Shown: piece by piece, positions 53,147-62,430 of the stretch
Numbering within the stretch: position 1 is the stretch's first letter
Layout of the letters: each line of letters starts with the position of its first letter
Made by a program: the position numbers and the translations under genes
Source of the DNA: UBA4742 sp963785815
Lineage (GTDB): Bacteria > Actinomycetota > Acidimicrobiia > Acidimicrobiales > Acidimicrobilacustridaceae
Direction: 5' to 3'
DNA length: 64,000 nucleotides
Assembly: GCA_963785815.1 (NCBI GenBank)
Contig: CAWAWN010000001.1
Span: forward strand, 1,426,001 to 1,490,000
The notes under the pieces: model-generated
Databases searched by the model: none
Told to the model about the DNA's origin: nothing
Seen by the model: only the letters and a program-made list of their open reading frames with translations

Positions 53147-53644
53147 GAGGTCGTCGAGGACGCCCGAGCGCCGGTAGGTGCCCGAGCGGCCGCCCGTCTT
53201 CTCCCACAAGGTGATCTCGCCGATCACCATGGAGCGATCGGCCGACTTGCACATGTCGTAGATGGTGAGCGCCGCGATCGAGCACGCGGTCAGGGCCTCC
53301 ATCTCGACGCCGGTGCGGTCGACCGTCTCCACCTGGGCCTCCACCTCGATGTAGGTGTCCTCGATGCGGAAGTTGACCAGCACCGAGCCGACGAGCAACG
53401 GGTGGCACAACGGGATCAGGTCGGGGGTGCGCTTGGCCGCCTGGATGCCCGCCACCCGGGCCACGGCCAGCACGTCGCCCTTCGAGATGGCGCCCCGGGC
53501 GATCAACGACGTCGTCTCGGGCTGCATCGAGACCCGGCCTCGGGCGATGGCCCGCCGATGGCTCGGCTCCTTGGGCGACACGTCGACCATGCGAGCCCGA
53601 CCCAGCGGATCGAGGTGGGTCAGCCCCGGCGTCAGTTCGGACAT
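53138..53644 (-). CDS. moaC: Cyclic pyranopterin monophosphate synthase MoaC
   Basis: MoaC converts the MoaA product to cyclic pyranopterin monophosphate in molybdenum cofactor synthesis. It has 168 residues, with the family motifs KRTPDLIPLCHPLLVGSV and DRTGVEMEALTACSIAALTI intact and the active-site residues in IYDMCKSADR. Start ATG 53644 is preferred over the TTG at 53653. Its stop codon is inside the tandem repeat. It is separated from moaA by a copy of the dispersed palindromic repeat. Confidence 0.95.
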   Translation of the reverse strand: MSELTPGLTHLDPLGRARMVDVSPKEPSHRRAIARGRVSMQPETTSLIARGAISKGDVLAVARVAGIQAAKRTPDLIPLCHPLLVGSVLVNFRIEDTYIEVEAQVETVDRTGVEMEALTACSIAALTIYDMCKSADRSMVIGEITLWEKTGGRSGTYRRSGVLDDLVD

Positions 53645-53664
53645 AGTCCCCAAGTCTACTTGTG

Positions 53665-53752
53665 CGTTGCGGAGCGGAGCGAAGCTGCTCGCCAGGCGAC
53701 ACCCGGATGGCCGGAGGCCGCCCGGCGGATTACCGCCGGGCCGGAGAGTCGT

Positions 53753-53753
<1 letters not shown>
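53665..53753. repeat. Dispersed GC-rich palindromic repeat, copy 3
   Basis: Between moaC and moaA. The right part, CCGGATG at 53703 to GTCGTC at 53753, contains the palindrome CCCGGCGGATTACCGCCGGG (53721-53740; stem 8 pairs, loop ATTA). It matches copy 4 (62379-62427) over about 50 bases with few differences. The left part (GCGGAGCGGAGC...GGCGAC) matches the copy at sua5. It ends exactly at the moaA stop codon. Confidence 0.8.
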
Positions 53754-54757
<1,004 letters not shown>

Positions 54758-54767
54758 GGAGAGGAGG

Positions 54768-55247
54768 CTACGCGGGTCGGGGGGTGCTCCACCACCGCCG
54801 GATGAGCTCGACCTTGGCGTCGAGGTCCGGATCGGGTCCTGGGCCGATGAGCGAGCCACCGGTGAGCGGGACCGGCAGCCGGATCCGACGCGACGACGTC
54901 GCCAGCACGACCCGCCGGGCCACGCCTCGTTCGCGGACCTCCACCCCCGTGATCGCCGACCACGGCACCCGCTGCCGGCGCGGCCCCCACCGCCAGGTCA
55001 ACCCGTCGGAATCGAGGGCGGTGACCGGCTGCACCGAGCTGAGCGCCCAGGCGACGGTGGCCAGCAGGCCGGCCAACAGCGCCAAGGCCAGCCAGCCCGA
55101 CGGGTGTGACAGGCGATCCACGAGCACGAAGCGCACCAGCCCGGCGGCCCACGCCATGGCCGCCACCGCCACCAGCCCGCGCCGGTAGCGCCGACGCTGC
55201 GGCGCGGTCAGCCGCAGCTCGACCGACTGGGCGGTGGGATCGGCCAC
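54768..55247 (-). CDS. PH-domain (YdbS/DUF-like) membrane protein
   Basis: This 159-residue protein has two hydrophobic helices (LVAVAAMAWAAGLVRFVLV and WLALALLAGLLATVAWALSS) and a C-terminal bacterial PH-like segment (VTALDSDGLTWRWGPRRQRV, PWSAITGVEVRE, RRIRLPVPLTGGSLIG). This resembles small actinobacterial PH-domain membrane proteins of unknown function. Start GTG 55247 lies 3 bases after the glp stop, so it is co-transcribed with glp and galU. Confidence 0.8.
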   Translation of the reverse strand: MADPTAQSVELRLTAPQRRRYRRGLVAVAAMAWAAGLVRFVLVDRLSHPSGWLALALLAGLLATVAWALSSVQPVTALDSDGLTWRWGPRRQRVPWSAITGVEVRERGVARRVVLATSSRRIRLPVPLTGGSLIGPGPDPDLDAKVELIRRWWSTPRPA

Positions 55248-55250
55248 GGC

Positions 55251-56534
55251 TCAGATGCCGACGGCGTCGGTGACCAGGATGTCGACCCGCCCGCCGGGTG
55301 CCACCCCGTCACCGTCGGGCACCACGGCCAGGGCGTTGGCCCCCACCAGCGCGCTGAGCTGGTGCGATCCCTGACCGCCGGCGGATCGGACGTGGTGCAG
55401 CCCGTCGGGGTCGATCCGGGCCACCACCCGCAGGAGGTGGATCTTGCCGTCCGGTCGCCGAGCCAGCCCCTCGTCGGCCACAGCCGACAGGCGGGGACGA
55501 TCCAGGGCATCGGCGGGATGGCCCATGAGGGCGCGCAGGCCCGGTCGGGCGAACAGCTCGAAGGAGACCACCGAGGACACCGGGTTGCCGGGCAGGCCGA
55601 ACACGGGCACGGCCGGACCGCCCCCCTCGCCACCGCGGGGGATGGTGCCGAAGGCCAGCGGCTTGGCCGGGCGGATGGCCACCTGCATCCAACGCATGTC
55701 CCCCAACCGATCGAGCACCACCTTGACGAAGTCGAAGTCGCCCATGCTCACGCCGCCGCTGGTGATGAGGGCGTCGCACTCGGCCGCCCCGGCCACGAAG
55801 GCGTCTCGGATGGCCTGCTCGTCATCGGCGATGCGGCCCAGGTCGACCCCCACGGCGCCCGCCTGGTCGACCAGGGCCAACAGGGTGGCCCGGTTGGAGT
55901 CGCGGATCTGTCCGGGTCGCAGCGGTCCCGGACCGTCCACCAGCTCGTCGCCGGTGGACAGCACGCCGACCCGGGCCCGGGGCACGACCCGCACGGACTC
56001 GACGCCGAAGGTGGCCAGCACCCCGATGTGGCCAGCGGTGAGCACGTCACCCGCCGGGTACACCAGATCGCCGACCGCCAGGTCGTCGCCGGCCGGGCGC
56101 ACCGACTGGCCGACGGCCACCTGGGTCACCAGGTCGATCTCGTCGATCTGGTCGATCGAGCCGGATCCGTCCGACCGGGTGACCGGCCGGCTGTCCTCCA
56201 CCATCACCACGGCATCGACGCCGGCCGGCACCGGCGCCCCGGTCATGATGCGCACGGCGTGCCCGGCGCCGATCTCGAGGTCGGGCGGCGAGCCGGCCCG
56301 CAGGGTGCCGACCACCGCCAGGCGCGCCGGCGTCGCCTCCGAGGCACCATGTGTGTCGCGGGCGGCCACGCCGAAGCCGTCCACCGCGCTGTTGGCGAAG
56401 GGGGGCACCGGCTCGGTGGCAACGAGGGGGTCGAGGGCCACGCACCCCAGGGCGCGCGCCGGCGCCAGGCATTGCGGGTCCAGCACCCCGCAGGCGCCGA
56501 GCACGTGGGCCCGGGCCTCCGGCAGGGAGATCAC
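55251..56534 (-). CDS. glp: Glp/MoeA-like molybdotransferase (gephyrin-like)
   Basis: This 427-residue protein has the MoeA fold: N-terminal domain with NSAVDGFGVAARDTH, MoCF_biosynth domain with GVLSTGDELVDG and ITSGGVSMGDFDFVK, and a C-terminal beta domain (VFGLPGNPVSSVVSFELF). It may insert molybdenum into molybdopterin, or act as the divisome-linked Glp of corynebacteria, whose gene also sits next to galU and near glpR. The neighbourhood with galU upstream and GlpR-like downstream favours the second role. Its ATG overlaps galU stop as ATGA. Confidence 0.87.
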   Translation of the reverse strand: MISLPEARAHVLGACGVLDPQCLAPARALGCVALDPLVATEPVPPFANSAVDGFGVAARDTHGASEATPARLAVVGTLRAGSPPDLEIGAGHAVRIMTGAPVPAGVDAVVMVEDSRPVTRSDGSGSIDQIDEIDLVTQVAVGQSVRPAGDDLAVGDLVYPAGDVLTAGHIGVLATFGVESVRVVPRARVGVLSTGDELVDGPGPLRPGQIRDSNRATLLALVDQAGAVGVDLGRIADDEQAIRDAFVAGAAECDALITSGGVSMGDFDFVKVVLDRLGDMRWMQVAIRPAKPLAFGTIPRGGEGGGPAVPVFGLPGNPVSSVVSFELFARPGLRALMGHPADALDRPRLSAVADEGLARRPDGKIHLLRVVARIDPDGLHHVRSAGGQGSHQLSALVGANALAVVPDGDGVAPGGRVDILVTDAVGI

Positions 56535-57416
56535 ACCAGGCCCCGGTCCTTCACGAACTCGGCGAGGAAGGCGCGGAACTCCGGGCCCAGGTCGTCGCGG
56601 TCGGCGGCCAGCGACACCGTGGCCCGCAGGAAGTCGAGCTTCTTGCCGATGTCGTAGCGGCCGGTGGCGAAGCAGTAGCCGTACACGGCCTGCTCCTCGA
56701 TGAGCAGGGCGATGGCGTCGGTGAGCTGGATCTCACCGGCGCCGTCGGGCACCACCCGCTCGATGGCGTCGAAGATCTCGGGGGTGAACACGTAGCGGCC
56801 CATGACGGCCAGGTTCGAGGGCGCCTCGGCCGGCGAGGGCTTCTCCACGATGTCGAGCACCCGCACCAGCTGGTCGTTGATCTGCTCGGGCTTGACGCAC
56901 CCGTAGGACGAGATCTCCGAGGGCGGGAACTCCGACAGGGCCACCACCGACCGGCCGTACTGCTCGTACGTCTGGATCATGCCCTCGAGGACAGCGCGAT
57001 CGGCTGTCCATGATGTCGTCGCCCAGCAGCACCACGAACGGGTTGTCGCCCACGTGCTTGCGGGCCACCGAGATGGCGTGGCCCAGGCCCAGCGGCTCGC
57101 CCTGGCGGACGTAGTGGATGTCGGCCAAGTCGGCCAGGGCCTGCACCTCTTCGAGCTGGCCGGTCTTGCCCCGTTGCTCGAGGTAGTACTCCAGCTCGAA
57201 GTTGCGGTCGAAGTGATCCTCGAGGCTGCGCTTGGCCCGGCCGGTGATGATGAGGATGTCGTCGATGCCCGAAGCCACGGCTTCCTCGACCACGTACTGG
57301 ATCGCCGGCTTGTCGACGATCGGGAGCATCTCCTTGGGCTGGGCCTTGGTGGCCGGCAGGAACCGCGTACCGAGCCCGGCGGCGGGGATGACGGCCTTGG
57401 ACACCGTGTGCTTCAT
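56531..57416 (-). CDS. galU: UTP-glucose-1-phosphate uridylyltransferase GalU (single frameshift)
   Basis: GalU makes UDP-glucose for glycans. The nucleotide motif is AAGLGTRFLPATKAQPKEML, the substrate loop VLLGDDIMDS and the second half EGMIQTYEQYGRSVVAL, SNLAVMGRYVFTPEIFD and EIQLTDAIALL. The protein changes frame at about 57002-57003; one extra base separates DDIMDS from DRAVLEGM. TACAGT at 57425-57430 lies 8 bases before the ATG (leaderless). A PHO-box-like repeat lies further upstream. The stop overlaps glp as ATGA. Confidence 0.92.
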
Positions 57417-57468
57417 GGGCGCTCACTGTAGGCCGGCGGCGCCGGCCGCGCCCAGGATCGCTCCCGGT

Positions 57469-57490
57469 GTTCACGGTGGGTTCACGGTGA
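57469..57490. promoter_or_regulatory. Two-unit 11-bp direct repeat resembling a PHO box
   Basis: GTTCACGGTGG (57469-57479) is followed immediately by GTTCACGGTGA (57480-57490). Direct repeats of 11 bases starting GTTCAC are the pattern bound by PhoP in Streptomyces. They lie 53-74 bases upstream of galU and ahead of its -10 box. The regulator is not in the window. Confidence 0.5.
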
Positions 57491-57565
57491 CGTCGACCAG
57501 GCGCGACGGCCGGTTCGGCCGCCGGTCACCGGGGTCTCACCGGGTGGCGGCGCCACCTCTTTCGG

Positions 57566-57603
57566 TATGCTGGCAGTCCGGGTGCTCGACTGCTAGCACC
57601 CGG
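57566..57603 (+). promoter_or_regulatory. fmdB promoter -10 box and 5' leader hairpin
   Basis: TATGCT (57566-57571) is a plausible -10. CCGGGTGCT (57578-57586) and AGCACCCGG (57595-57603) form a perfect nine-pair stem with loop CGACTGCT, in the leader before the ribosome site GGAGGA (57615-57620). It may slow ribosomes, protect the mRNA or bind a regulator. Confidence 0.55.
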
Positions 57604-57623
57604 TCCCACCCCCCGGAGGATCC

Positions 57624-57983
57624 ATGCCCACCTACGAGTACCGCTGCAAGGACTGCGGGGAGCCGCTCGAAGTGGTCCAGTCGTTCAGCGATGACCCGCT
57701 CGAGGTGTGCCCGAGCTGCGGCGGCGCGCTGCGCAAGGTGTTCGGGACCGTCGGCATCGCGTTCAAGGGCTCGGGCTTCTACAAGACCGACAGCCGGTCG
57801 TCGTCGGGTTCCAAGGCCAGCTCGGCCTCGTCCAGCTCCTCTGAATCGAGCTCCGGCGACTCGAGCTCGTCCAGCTCCGGGTCCGACTCGTCGAGCTCCA
57901 ACGGCTCGTCGAGCTCGAACGGCGACTCGGGCTCGTCCAGCTCGTCGAGCACGTCCAGCACGCCGGCCAAGACCCCGGCCTGA
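57624..57983 (+). CDS. FmdB-family zinc-ribbon protein with Ser-rich tail
   Basis: This 119-residue protein has an FmdB zinc ribbon (YEYRCKDCGEPLEVV, then CPSCGGALRKVFG) and a tail of about 60 residues made mainly of Ser with Gly, Asp, Glu, and Thr. The family is of unknown function and appears in many genomes beside MscL or mtnP. Start ATG 57624 is clear (GGAGGA upstream). It is followed 27 bases later by mtnP. Confidence 0.87.
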   Translation: MPTYEYRCKDCGEPLEVVQSFSDDPLEVCPSCGGALRKVFGTVGIAFKGSGFYKTDSRSSSGSKASSASSSSSESSSGDSSSSSSGSDSSSSNGSSSSNGDSGSSSSSSTSSTPAKTPA

Positions 57984-58009
57984 GCGCCGGACGTGAGCAC
58001 GGGGGACAC

Positions 58010-58846
58010 GTGACCGAACCCATCGTCGACGAGCCGGCCCAGATCGGGGTGTTCGGCGGGTCGGGGCTCTACTCCCTGGTCGACGACGCCGTCGAGATCG
58101 AGGTGGCCACGCCCTACGGCCCACCCAGCGGCCCGCTGCACCTGGGTCGGCTGGGCGACACGCGGGTCGCCTTCCTGCCCCGGCACGGCCCGGGTCACGA
58201 GCTGCCACCGCACCGCATCAACTACCGGGCCAACGTGTGGGCGCTGCGCCAGGTGGGTGTGACCCGCATCCTCGCCCCGTGCGCCTCCGGGTCGCTCCAA
58301 CCCCATGTGCAGCCCGGCCACTTCGTGGTGTGCGATCAGCTGGTCGACCGCACCTACGGGCGCGAGCAGACCTTCTTCGACGGGCCGGGCGCGGTGCACG
58401 TCTCGCTGGCTGAGCCCTACTGCCCCCAGCTGCGTCGGCTGGCGGTCGAGTCGGTCGAGGCCGAGGGCATCACCGCCCACGACGGTGGGACCGTCGTGGT
58501 CATCCAGGGCCCCCGCTTCTCGACCCAGGCCGAGTCGGTCTGGTACCGCGACCTGGGTTGGAACGTGGTCAACATGACCCAGTACCCCGAGGCGGCCCTG
58601 GCCCGGGAGCTGGGCCTCTGCTACGCCTCGATCGCGCTGATCACCGACTACGACGTGGGTGTGGAGGGCCTGGCCGGCGTGCTCCCGGTCACCCAGGCCG
58701 AGGTCTTCGCCTTCTTCGACCGCAACGCCGAGGTCGTCCGGGGGGTCCTCGGGCGGGCCATCCGGGAGATGCCCGCCACCCGCACCTGCTCGTGCGCCGA
58801 CGCCGTGGACGGCGCCGAGCCACCCCCGCCGCGGGCGCCGGCCTGA
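58010..58846 (+). CDS. mtnP: S-methyl-5'-thioadenosine phosphorylase
   Basis: This enzyme releases adenine from methylthioadenosine by phosphorolysis, feeding methionine salvage. Motifs GVFGGSGLYSL and FLPRHGPGHELPPHRINYRANVWAL start the protein; VNMTQYPEAALARELGLCYA and ALITDYDVG form the substrate region. The length is 278 residues, including a C-terminal CSCADAVDG tail that may bind metal. GTG start has GGGGGAC before it. No salvage partner genes are next to it. Other nucleosides such as methylthioinosine are possible. Confidence 0.92.
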   Translation: MTEPIVDEPAQIGVFGGSGLYSLVDDAVEIEVATPYGPPSGPLHLGRLGDTRVAFLPRHGPGHELPPHRINYRANVWALRQVGVTRILAPCASGSLQPHVQPGHFVVCDQLVDRTYGREQTFFDGPGAVHVSLAEPYCPQLRRLAVESVEAEGITAHDGGTVVVIQGPRFSTQAESVWYRDLGWNVVNMTQYPEAALARELGLCYASIALITDYDVGVEGLAGVLPVTQAEVFAFFDRNAEVVRGVLGRAIREMPATRTCSCADAVDGAEPPPPRAPA

Positions 58847-58979
58847 GCCCACCCCTGGTCACCGGATCGGAGCCCACCTAGGCTTGCCGCTCGCCGCCCG
58901 CTCCGGCGCCGGTGGACCCGCCCAGCCTTCCCCGCGAGCAGCTGATCGACCGGTCCGCGACCGGAGGCGAGGAGCAGGC

Positions 58980-59630
58980 ATGCGGGCGTCGTTGCGGTTG
59001 GGTTCGGCGCCGCCCTGGTGGCGGGGACGGCGTTCGCTGCTGATCCGATGGGCCGCCACGGCCGGCTTGGTGGCGGCGTCGGTCGCACTGGTCACGGCGG
59101 CCTCGGGGCGCGCCGAGCGCCTGGAGGCCGCCTACGGCTCGCGGCGGCGCGTGCCGGTCGCCCGCCACGACCTGGCCGTCGGCCACGTCCTCGACGCCGA
59201 CGACATCGAGTGGCGCGACCTGCCGCCGGCCGGGGTGCCCAGCGACGTGGTGGCCGGCTCGCCCGTGGGGCACACGGTGGTCGACCGGGTGGCCCGCGGC
59301 GAGGTGATCGGCGACCTGCGGATCGCTCCGGGTGGCCTCAGCCCGCTGGCCGCGGCCGTGGGACCGGGCCAGCGAGCGGTGGCCCTCCCCCACCCTGATG
59401 GCGGGTTGGCCCTGGCCGTGGGCGATCGGGTCGACATCCTGGCCGGGCGGCGGATGGCCGGCGACCTGACCGACGCCCCCGATCAGGGCGCGTCGGTCGT
59501 GGCCCGGGCCGTGCCCGTCCTGGCCGTGGGGGCCGGCGATGTGGTGGTGGCCGTGCGCGACTCGGATGCCCCCGTGGTGGCCGACGCCGTGTCCCAGGCC
59601 ACCCCCGTGCTGGCGCTCGTCGGAAGATGA
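58980..59630 (+). CDS. SAF-domain protein (CpaB/RcpC-like)
   Basis: This 216-residue protein has an N-terminal helix (IRWAATAGLVAASVALVTA) and an exported SAF domain (VPVARHDLAVGHVLDADDIE, VVDRVARGEVIGDLRIAPGG), then a RcpC-like half (VALPHPDGGLALAVGDRVDI). These proteins assemble Flp/Tad pili or P-ring parts. No pilus genes are nearby, so it may be a standalone envelope protein. AGGAG lies 5 bases before ATG 58980. Confidence 0.75.
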   Translation: MRASLRLGSAPPWWRGRRSLLIRWAATAGLVAASVALVTAASGRAERLEAAYGSRRRVPVARHDLAVGHVLDADDIEWRDLPPAGVPSDVVAGSPVGHTVVDRVARGEVIGDLRIAPGGLSPLAAAVGPGQRAVALPHPDGGLALAVGDRVDILAGRRMAGDLTDAPDQGASVVARAVPVLAVGAGDVVVAVRDSDAPVVADAVSQATPVLALVGR

Positions 59631-59648
59631 AGGCGCAGCCCGCCTTTC

Positions 59649-60989
59649 CTACTCCCCGCTGAGGGCCACGTCGCCGATGACCAGGGTCACCGACCCCATG
59701 CCCGACGGCAGCCACTCCCGATCGGCGCCCACGGCCTCGATCCCGAGCAACAGCCGTTGGAGGGTGGAGGCGATGGTGACCTCGCGCACCGGCTCGCACA
59801 CCTCCCCGCCGCGGATCATGCGGCCCTCGGCGCCCACCGAGAAGTCGCCCGACACGGCATTGACCCCCGAGTGGAAGCCGCTCATCGAGTCGACCAGCAG
59901 GCCCAGCTCCACCTGGGACACCAGCTGGTCGTGGGTCCCGGCGCCGGGTGCCACGGCCAGGGCCTGGCAGCCGACGCCCGGGGTGGAGCGGTAGCCGCGC
60001 ACCGCAGACCCGGTCGAGGCCACCCCGGCACGTCGACCGGTGTAGGCGTTGTGCAGGAACTGCTGGAGCACGCCGTCGACGATCAGCGCGTTGGGGCGGC
60101 AGGCCAGGCCCTCGCCGTCGTGGCTGTCCGCCGCCAGCGAGGCCGGCTCGGTGGGGTCGTCCACCAGGCTGAACGTCGGCACCGCCACCGCCTCGCCCAA
60201 CCGGTCGGCGAAGGGCGAGCGGCCCTTGAGCATCCGCTCGCCCGTCAGGGTGCCCCCGGCCAGGGCCACGATGGAGGCCGCCACCCGGGGCTCGAGCACG
60301 ATGGACAGGCGTTGGGACGGCACCGGGCGGGCGCCGAACATGCGCACGGCGCGCTCGACCGCGTCGGAGGCCGCCACCTCCACGTCGAGGTCGAGGGGTT
60401 GGCGGCCCACGTCGATCCCACCGCCCATCTTGGTCTCGTCGCCGTCGGTGGCCAGCGCCGCCACCGACAACCAGCACGACGTCCCTCGTCCCCAGGCCCG
60501 CACCCCCGTGCTGGTGGCTACCGCCCCCTGGCTGGCGGCGTCGGCGTAGATCGCCGAGCGCACGCCGCGCACCCTCGGATCGCGGCCCTGCACCGCCCGC
60601 TCCAGGGCCAGGGCCAGCTCGACCTTGTCGGCGGTGCGGAAGCTGGCCAGCTCCTCGCGCCACAGGTCCTGGTCGATGGGCTCGACGCCGTCGGGCTCGG
60701 CCAGGCCGAACCACTCGTCGGGCTCCCCGAAGGTGGCGTTGTCGCGGGCGTCGGCCAGCGTCTCGGCCACCACCTCCGGGTCGAAGCTGGCGGCATGGGC
60801 GAACCCCTGGCGGTGGTCGGCCACCACCCGGATGCCGATGCCCGCCGCACTCGCCGAGGTCAGGGACTCGACCTCGCCCTCGTAGGCCTTCACCTGGGTG
60901 GTCGTCCCCTGGCTGACGTAGGCCTCGATCTGCTCGCCCGGGCGAGCCATGACGGCCACGCGCTCGGCCAGTTCCAGCAGGTCAGACAC
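59649..60989 (-). CDS. TldE/PmbA-family protein, paralogue 2
   Basis: This 446-residue protein of the TldD/PmbA fold is the TldE-like half of the heterodimeric metalloprotease. It has no HExxxH zinc motif, as expected of TldE. Characteristic stretches are SAAGIGIRVVAD, GFAHAASFDPEVVAETLADA and DGVLQQFLHNAYTGRRAG. It is clearly a paralogue of the gene just upstream (60982-62325), overlapping it by 8 bases (GTG inside the previous end). Two TldE-like copies beside one TldD are unusual. Confidence 0.88.
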   Translation of the reverse strand: MSDLLELAERVAVMARPGEQIEAYVSQGTTTQVKAYEGEVESLTSASAAGIGIRVVADHRQGFAHAASFDPEVVAETLADARDNATFGEPDEWFGLAEPDGVEPIDQDLWREELASFRTADKVELALALERAVQGRDPRVRGVRSAIYADAASQGAVATSTGVRAWGRGTSCWLSVAALATDGDETKMGGGIDVGRQPLDLDVEVAASDAVERAVRMFGARPVPSQRLSIVLEPRVAASIVALAGGTLTGERMLKGRSPFADRLGEAVAVPTFSLVDDPTEPASLAADSHDGEGLACRPNALIVDGVLQQFLHNAYTGRRAGVASTGSAVRGYRSTPGVGCQALAVAPGAGTHDQLVSQVELGLLVDSMSGFHSGVNAVSGDFSVGAEGRMIRGGEVCEPVREVTIASTLQRLLLGIEAVGADREWLPSGMGSVTLVIGDVALSGE

Positions 60990-62325
60990 CGGAGATGGTG
61001 ACCTCGTCGATGACCAGGCTCACACCCGAGGCGCTCATGGGCAGCCACTGCAGGTCGCCGCCCACGGCCCGCACGTCGAGCAGCATGCGTTGCAGGGTGG
61101 AGGCGATGGTGAACTCGCGCACCGGCTCGGCCACCTCGCCCCCGCGGATGCGCAGGCCTTCGGCTCCGGTGGAGAAGTCGCCGCTGACGGGGTTGACCCC
61201 CGAGTGCAGGCCCGACACGTCCTGCACCAGCAGGCCGTCACCCACCTGCGCCACCAGCTCGGCCTGGGTGGCCGTGCCCGGCAGCAGCGAGGTGGCCATG
61301 CAGCCCACCCCGGGGGTCGACTTGAACCCGCTGCGCACCGCCGAGCCGGTGGACGTGGTGCCGGCCCGTCGGGCCGTGTAGGCGTTGTGGACGAACTGGC
61401 GCAGCACGCCCCCCTCGATCAGCGAGTTGCGCCGCGTGGCCAAGCCCTCGCCGTCGGTCTCGGTGGCGGTGAAGGCCGCGGGGTCGGTGGGGTCGTCGAC
61501 CAGGGTGACCACCGGTGCGGCGACCTCTTGACCCAGGCGCTCGGCGAACAGCGAGCGGCCCTTGAGCACCGCTTCGCCGTTGAGGGTGAAGGCCAGGATG
61601 CCGAGGAACTGAGCGGTGACCCACGGGTCGAGCACCACCGTGAGCCGCTCGCTGCCCGGCTTGACCGCACCCAGCATGCGGGTGGCCCGCTCGGCGGCCT
61701 CGCCCGCGGCCCGGGCCACGTCGAGCTCGCCCGGGTGGCGCCCGAGCGAGAACCCGAAGCCGGTCTGGGTCTCGTCGCCCTCGCTGGCCATGACCGAAGC
61801 CATGATGTAGCAGGCCGTCTCGCGCCCGGCGGTGCGGATGCCGGTGCTGGTCACGATGGCGCCCTCGGCTAGCACGTCGACGTACTCGGCGGACTCGATG
61901 CCCGCGATCCTGGGGTCCGCGGCCAGGGTGGCCCGCTCGAGCTCGATGGCCAGGTCGACCTTGTGCTCGGAGGGGAAGGACTCGAGGGTCGGATCGAACA
62001 GGTCCAGGTCGGCCACCGCCACCCCGTCGGGCTCGGCCAGACCCAGGGACTCGTCGACGGTGGCGAAGGCGGCGTTGTCGCGGGCCTCGGCCAGCGTCTC
62101 GGCCAGCACCTCGGGGTCGAAGGTGGCGGCGTAGGCGAAGCCTTGGCGCCCGTCGGCCACCACCCGGATGCCGACGCCCTGCGACTGGGCCGACGAGAGC
62201 GACTCGACCTCGCCTCCGTAGGCCTTGATCTCGGTCTCGCGACCACGCGACACGACGGCTTCGACCTGCTCGCCCGATTGCGCCAGGGCGACGACCATGT
62301 CACCGATCTGGAGAAGGTCGTCCAT
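60982..62325 (-). CDS. TldE/PmbA-family protein, paralogue 1
   Basis: This 447-residue protein resembles PmbA/TldE: QGVGIRVVADGRQGFAYAAT, FDPEVLAETLAEARDNAAFA and GGVLRQFVHNAYTARRAGT. It lacks the zinc motif and probably partners with the TldD encoded upstream at 62431-63843. AGGAG lies 4 bases before the ATG. Together these genes may form a protease that processes or degrades small peptides, such as RiPP precursors or antitoxins; no precursor gene is visible here. Confidence 0.9.
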   Translation of the reverse strand: MDDLLQIGDMVVALAQSGEQVEAVVSRGRETEIKAYGGEVESLSSAQSQGVGIRVVADGRQGFAYAATFDPEVLAETLAEARDNAAFATVDESLGLAEPDGVAVADLDLFDPTLESFPSEHKVDLAIELERATLAADPRIAGIESAEYVDVLAEGAIVTSTGIRTAGRETACYIMASVMASEGDETQTGFGFSLGRHPGELDVARAAGEAAERATRMLGAVKPGSERLTVVLDPWVTAQFLGILAFTLNGEAVLKGRSLFAERLGQEVAAPVVTLVDDPTDPAAFTATETDGEGLATRRNSLIEGGVLRQFVHNAYTARRAGTTSTGSAVRSGFKSTPGVGCMATSLLPGTATQAELVAQVGDGLLVQDVSGLHSGVNPVSGDFSTGAEGLRIRGGEVAEPVREFTIASTLQRMLLDVRAVGGDLQWLPMSASGVSLVIDEVTISGV

Positions 62326-62344
62326 GGGACTCCTGACGCCGCGC

Positions 62345-62427
62345 AGCCGCCAGGCGGAGCAGCTCGCTCGATGAAAGCCGGATGCCGAAGGCAGCCCGGC
62401 GGATCATCGCCGGGCCAGAAGGTCGTC
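62345..62427. repeat. Dispersed GC-rich palindromic repeat, copy 4
   Basis: Between the tldD and tldE-like genes. It contains the palindrome CCCGGCGGATCATCGCCGGG (62395-62414), and the flanks CCGGATG..GTCGTC match copy 3 in moaA-moaC. It ends 3 bases before the tldD stop codon triplet at 62431-62433. The left part shows CAGGCGGAGCAGCTCGCTCG, again related to copies 2 and 3. Confidence 0.8.
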
Positions 62428-62430
62428 CCG

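Noticed and set aside
57578..57603. CIRCE heat-shock operator before fmdB
   Set aside because: CIRCE has AGCACTC first and GAGTGCT second; here the order and sequence are reversed.
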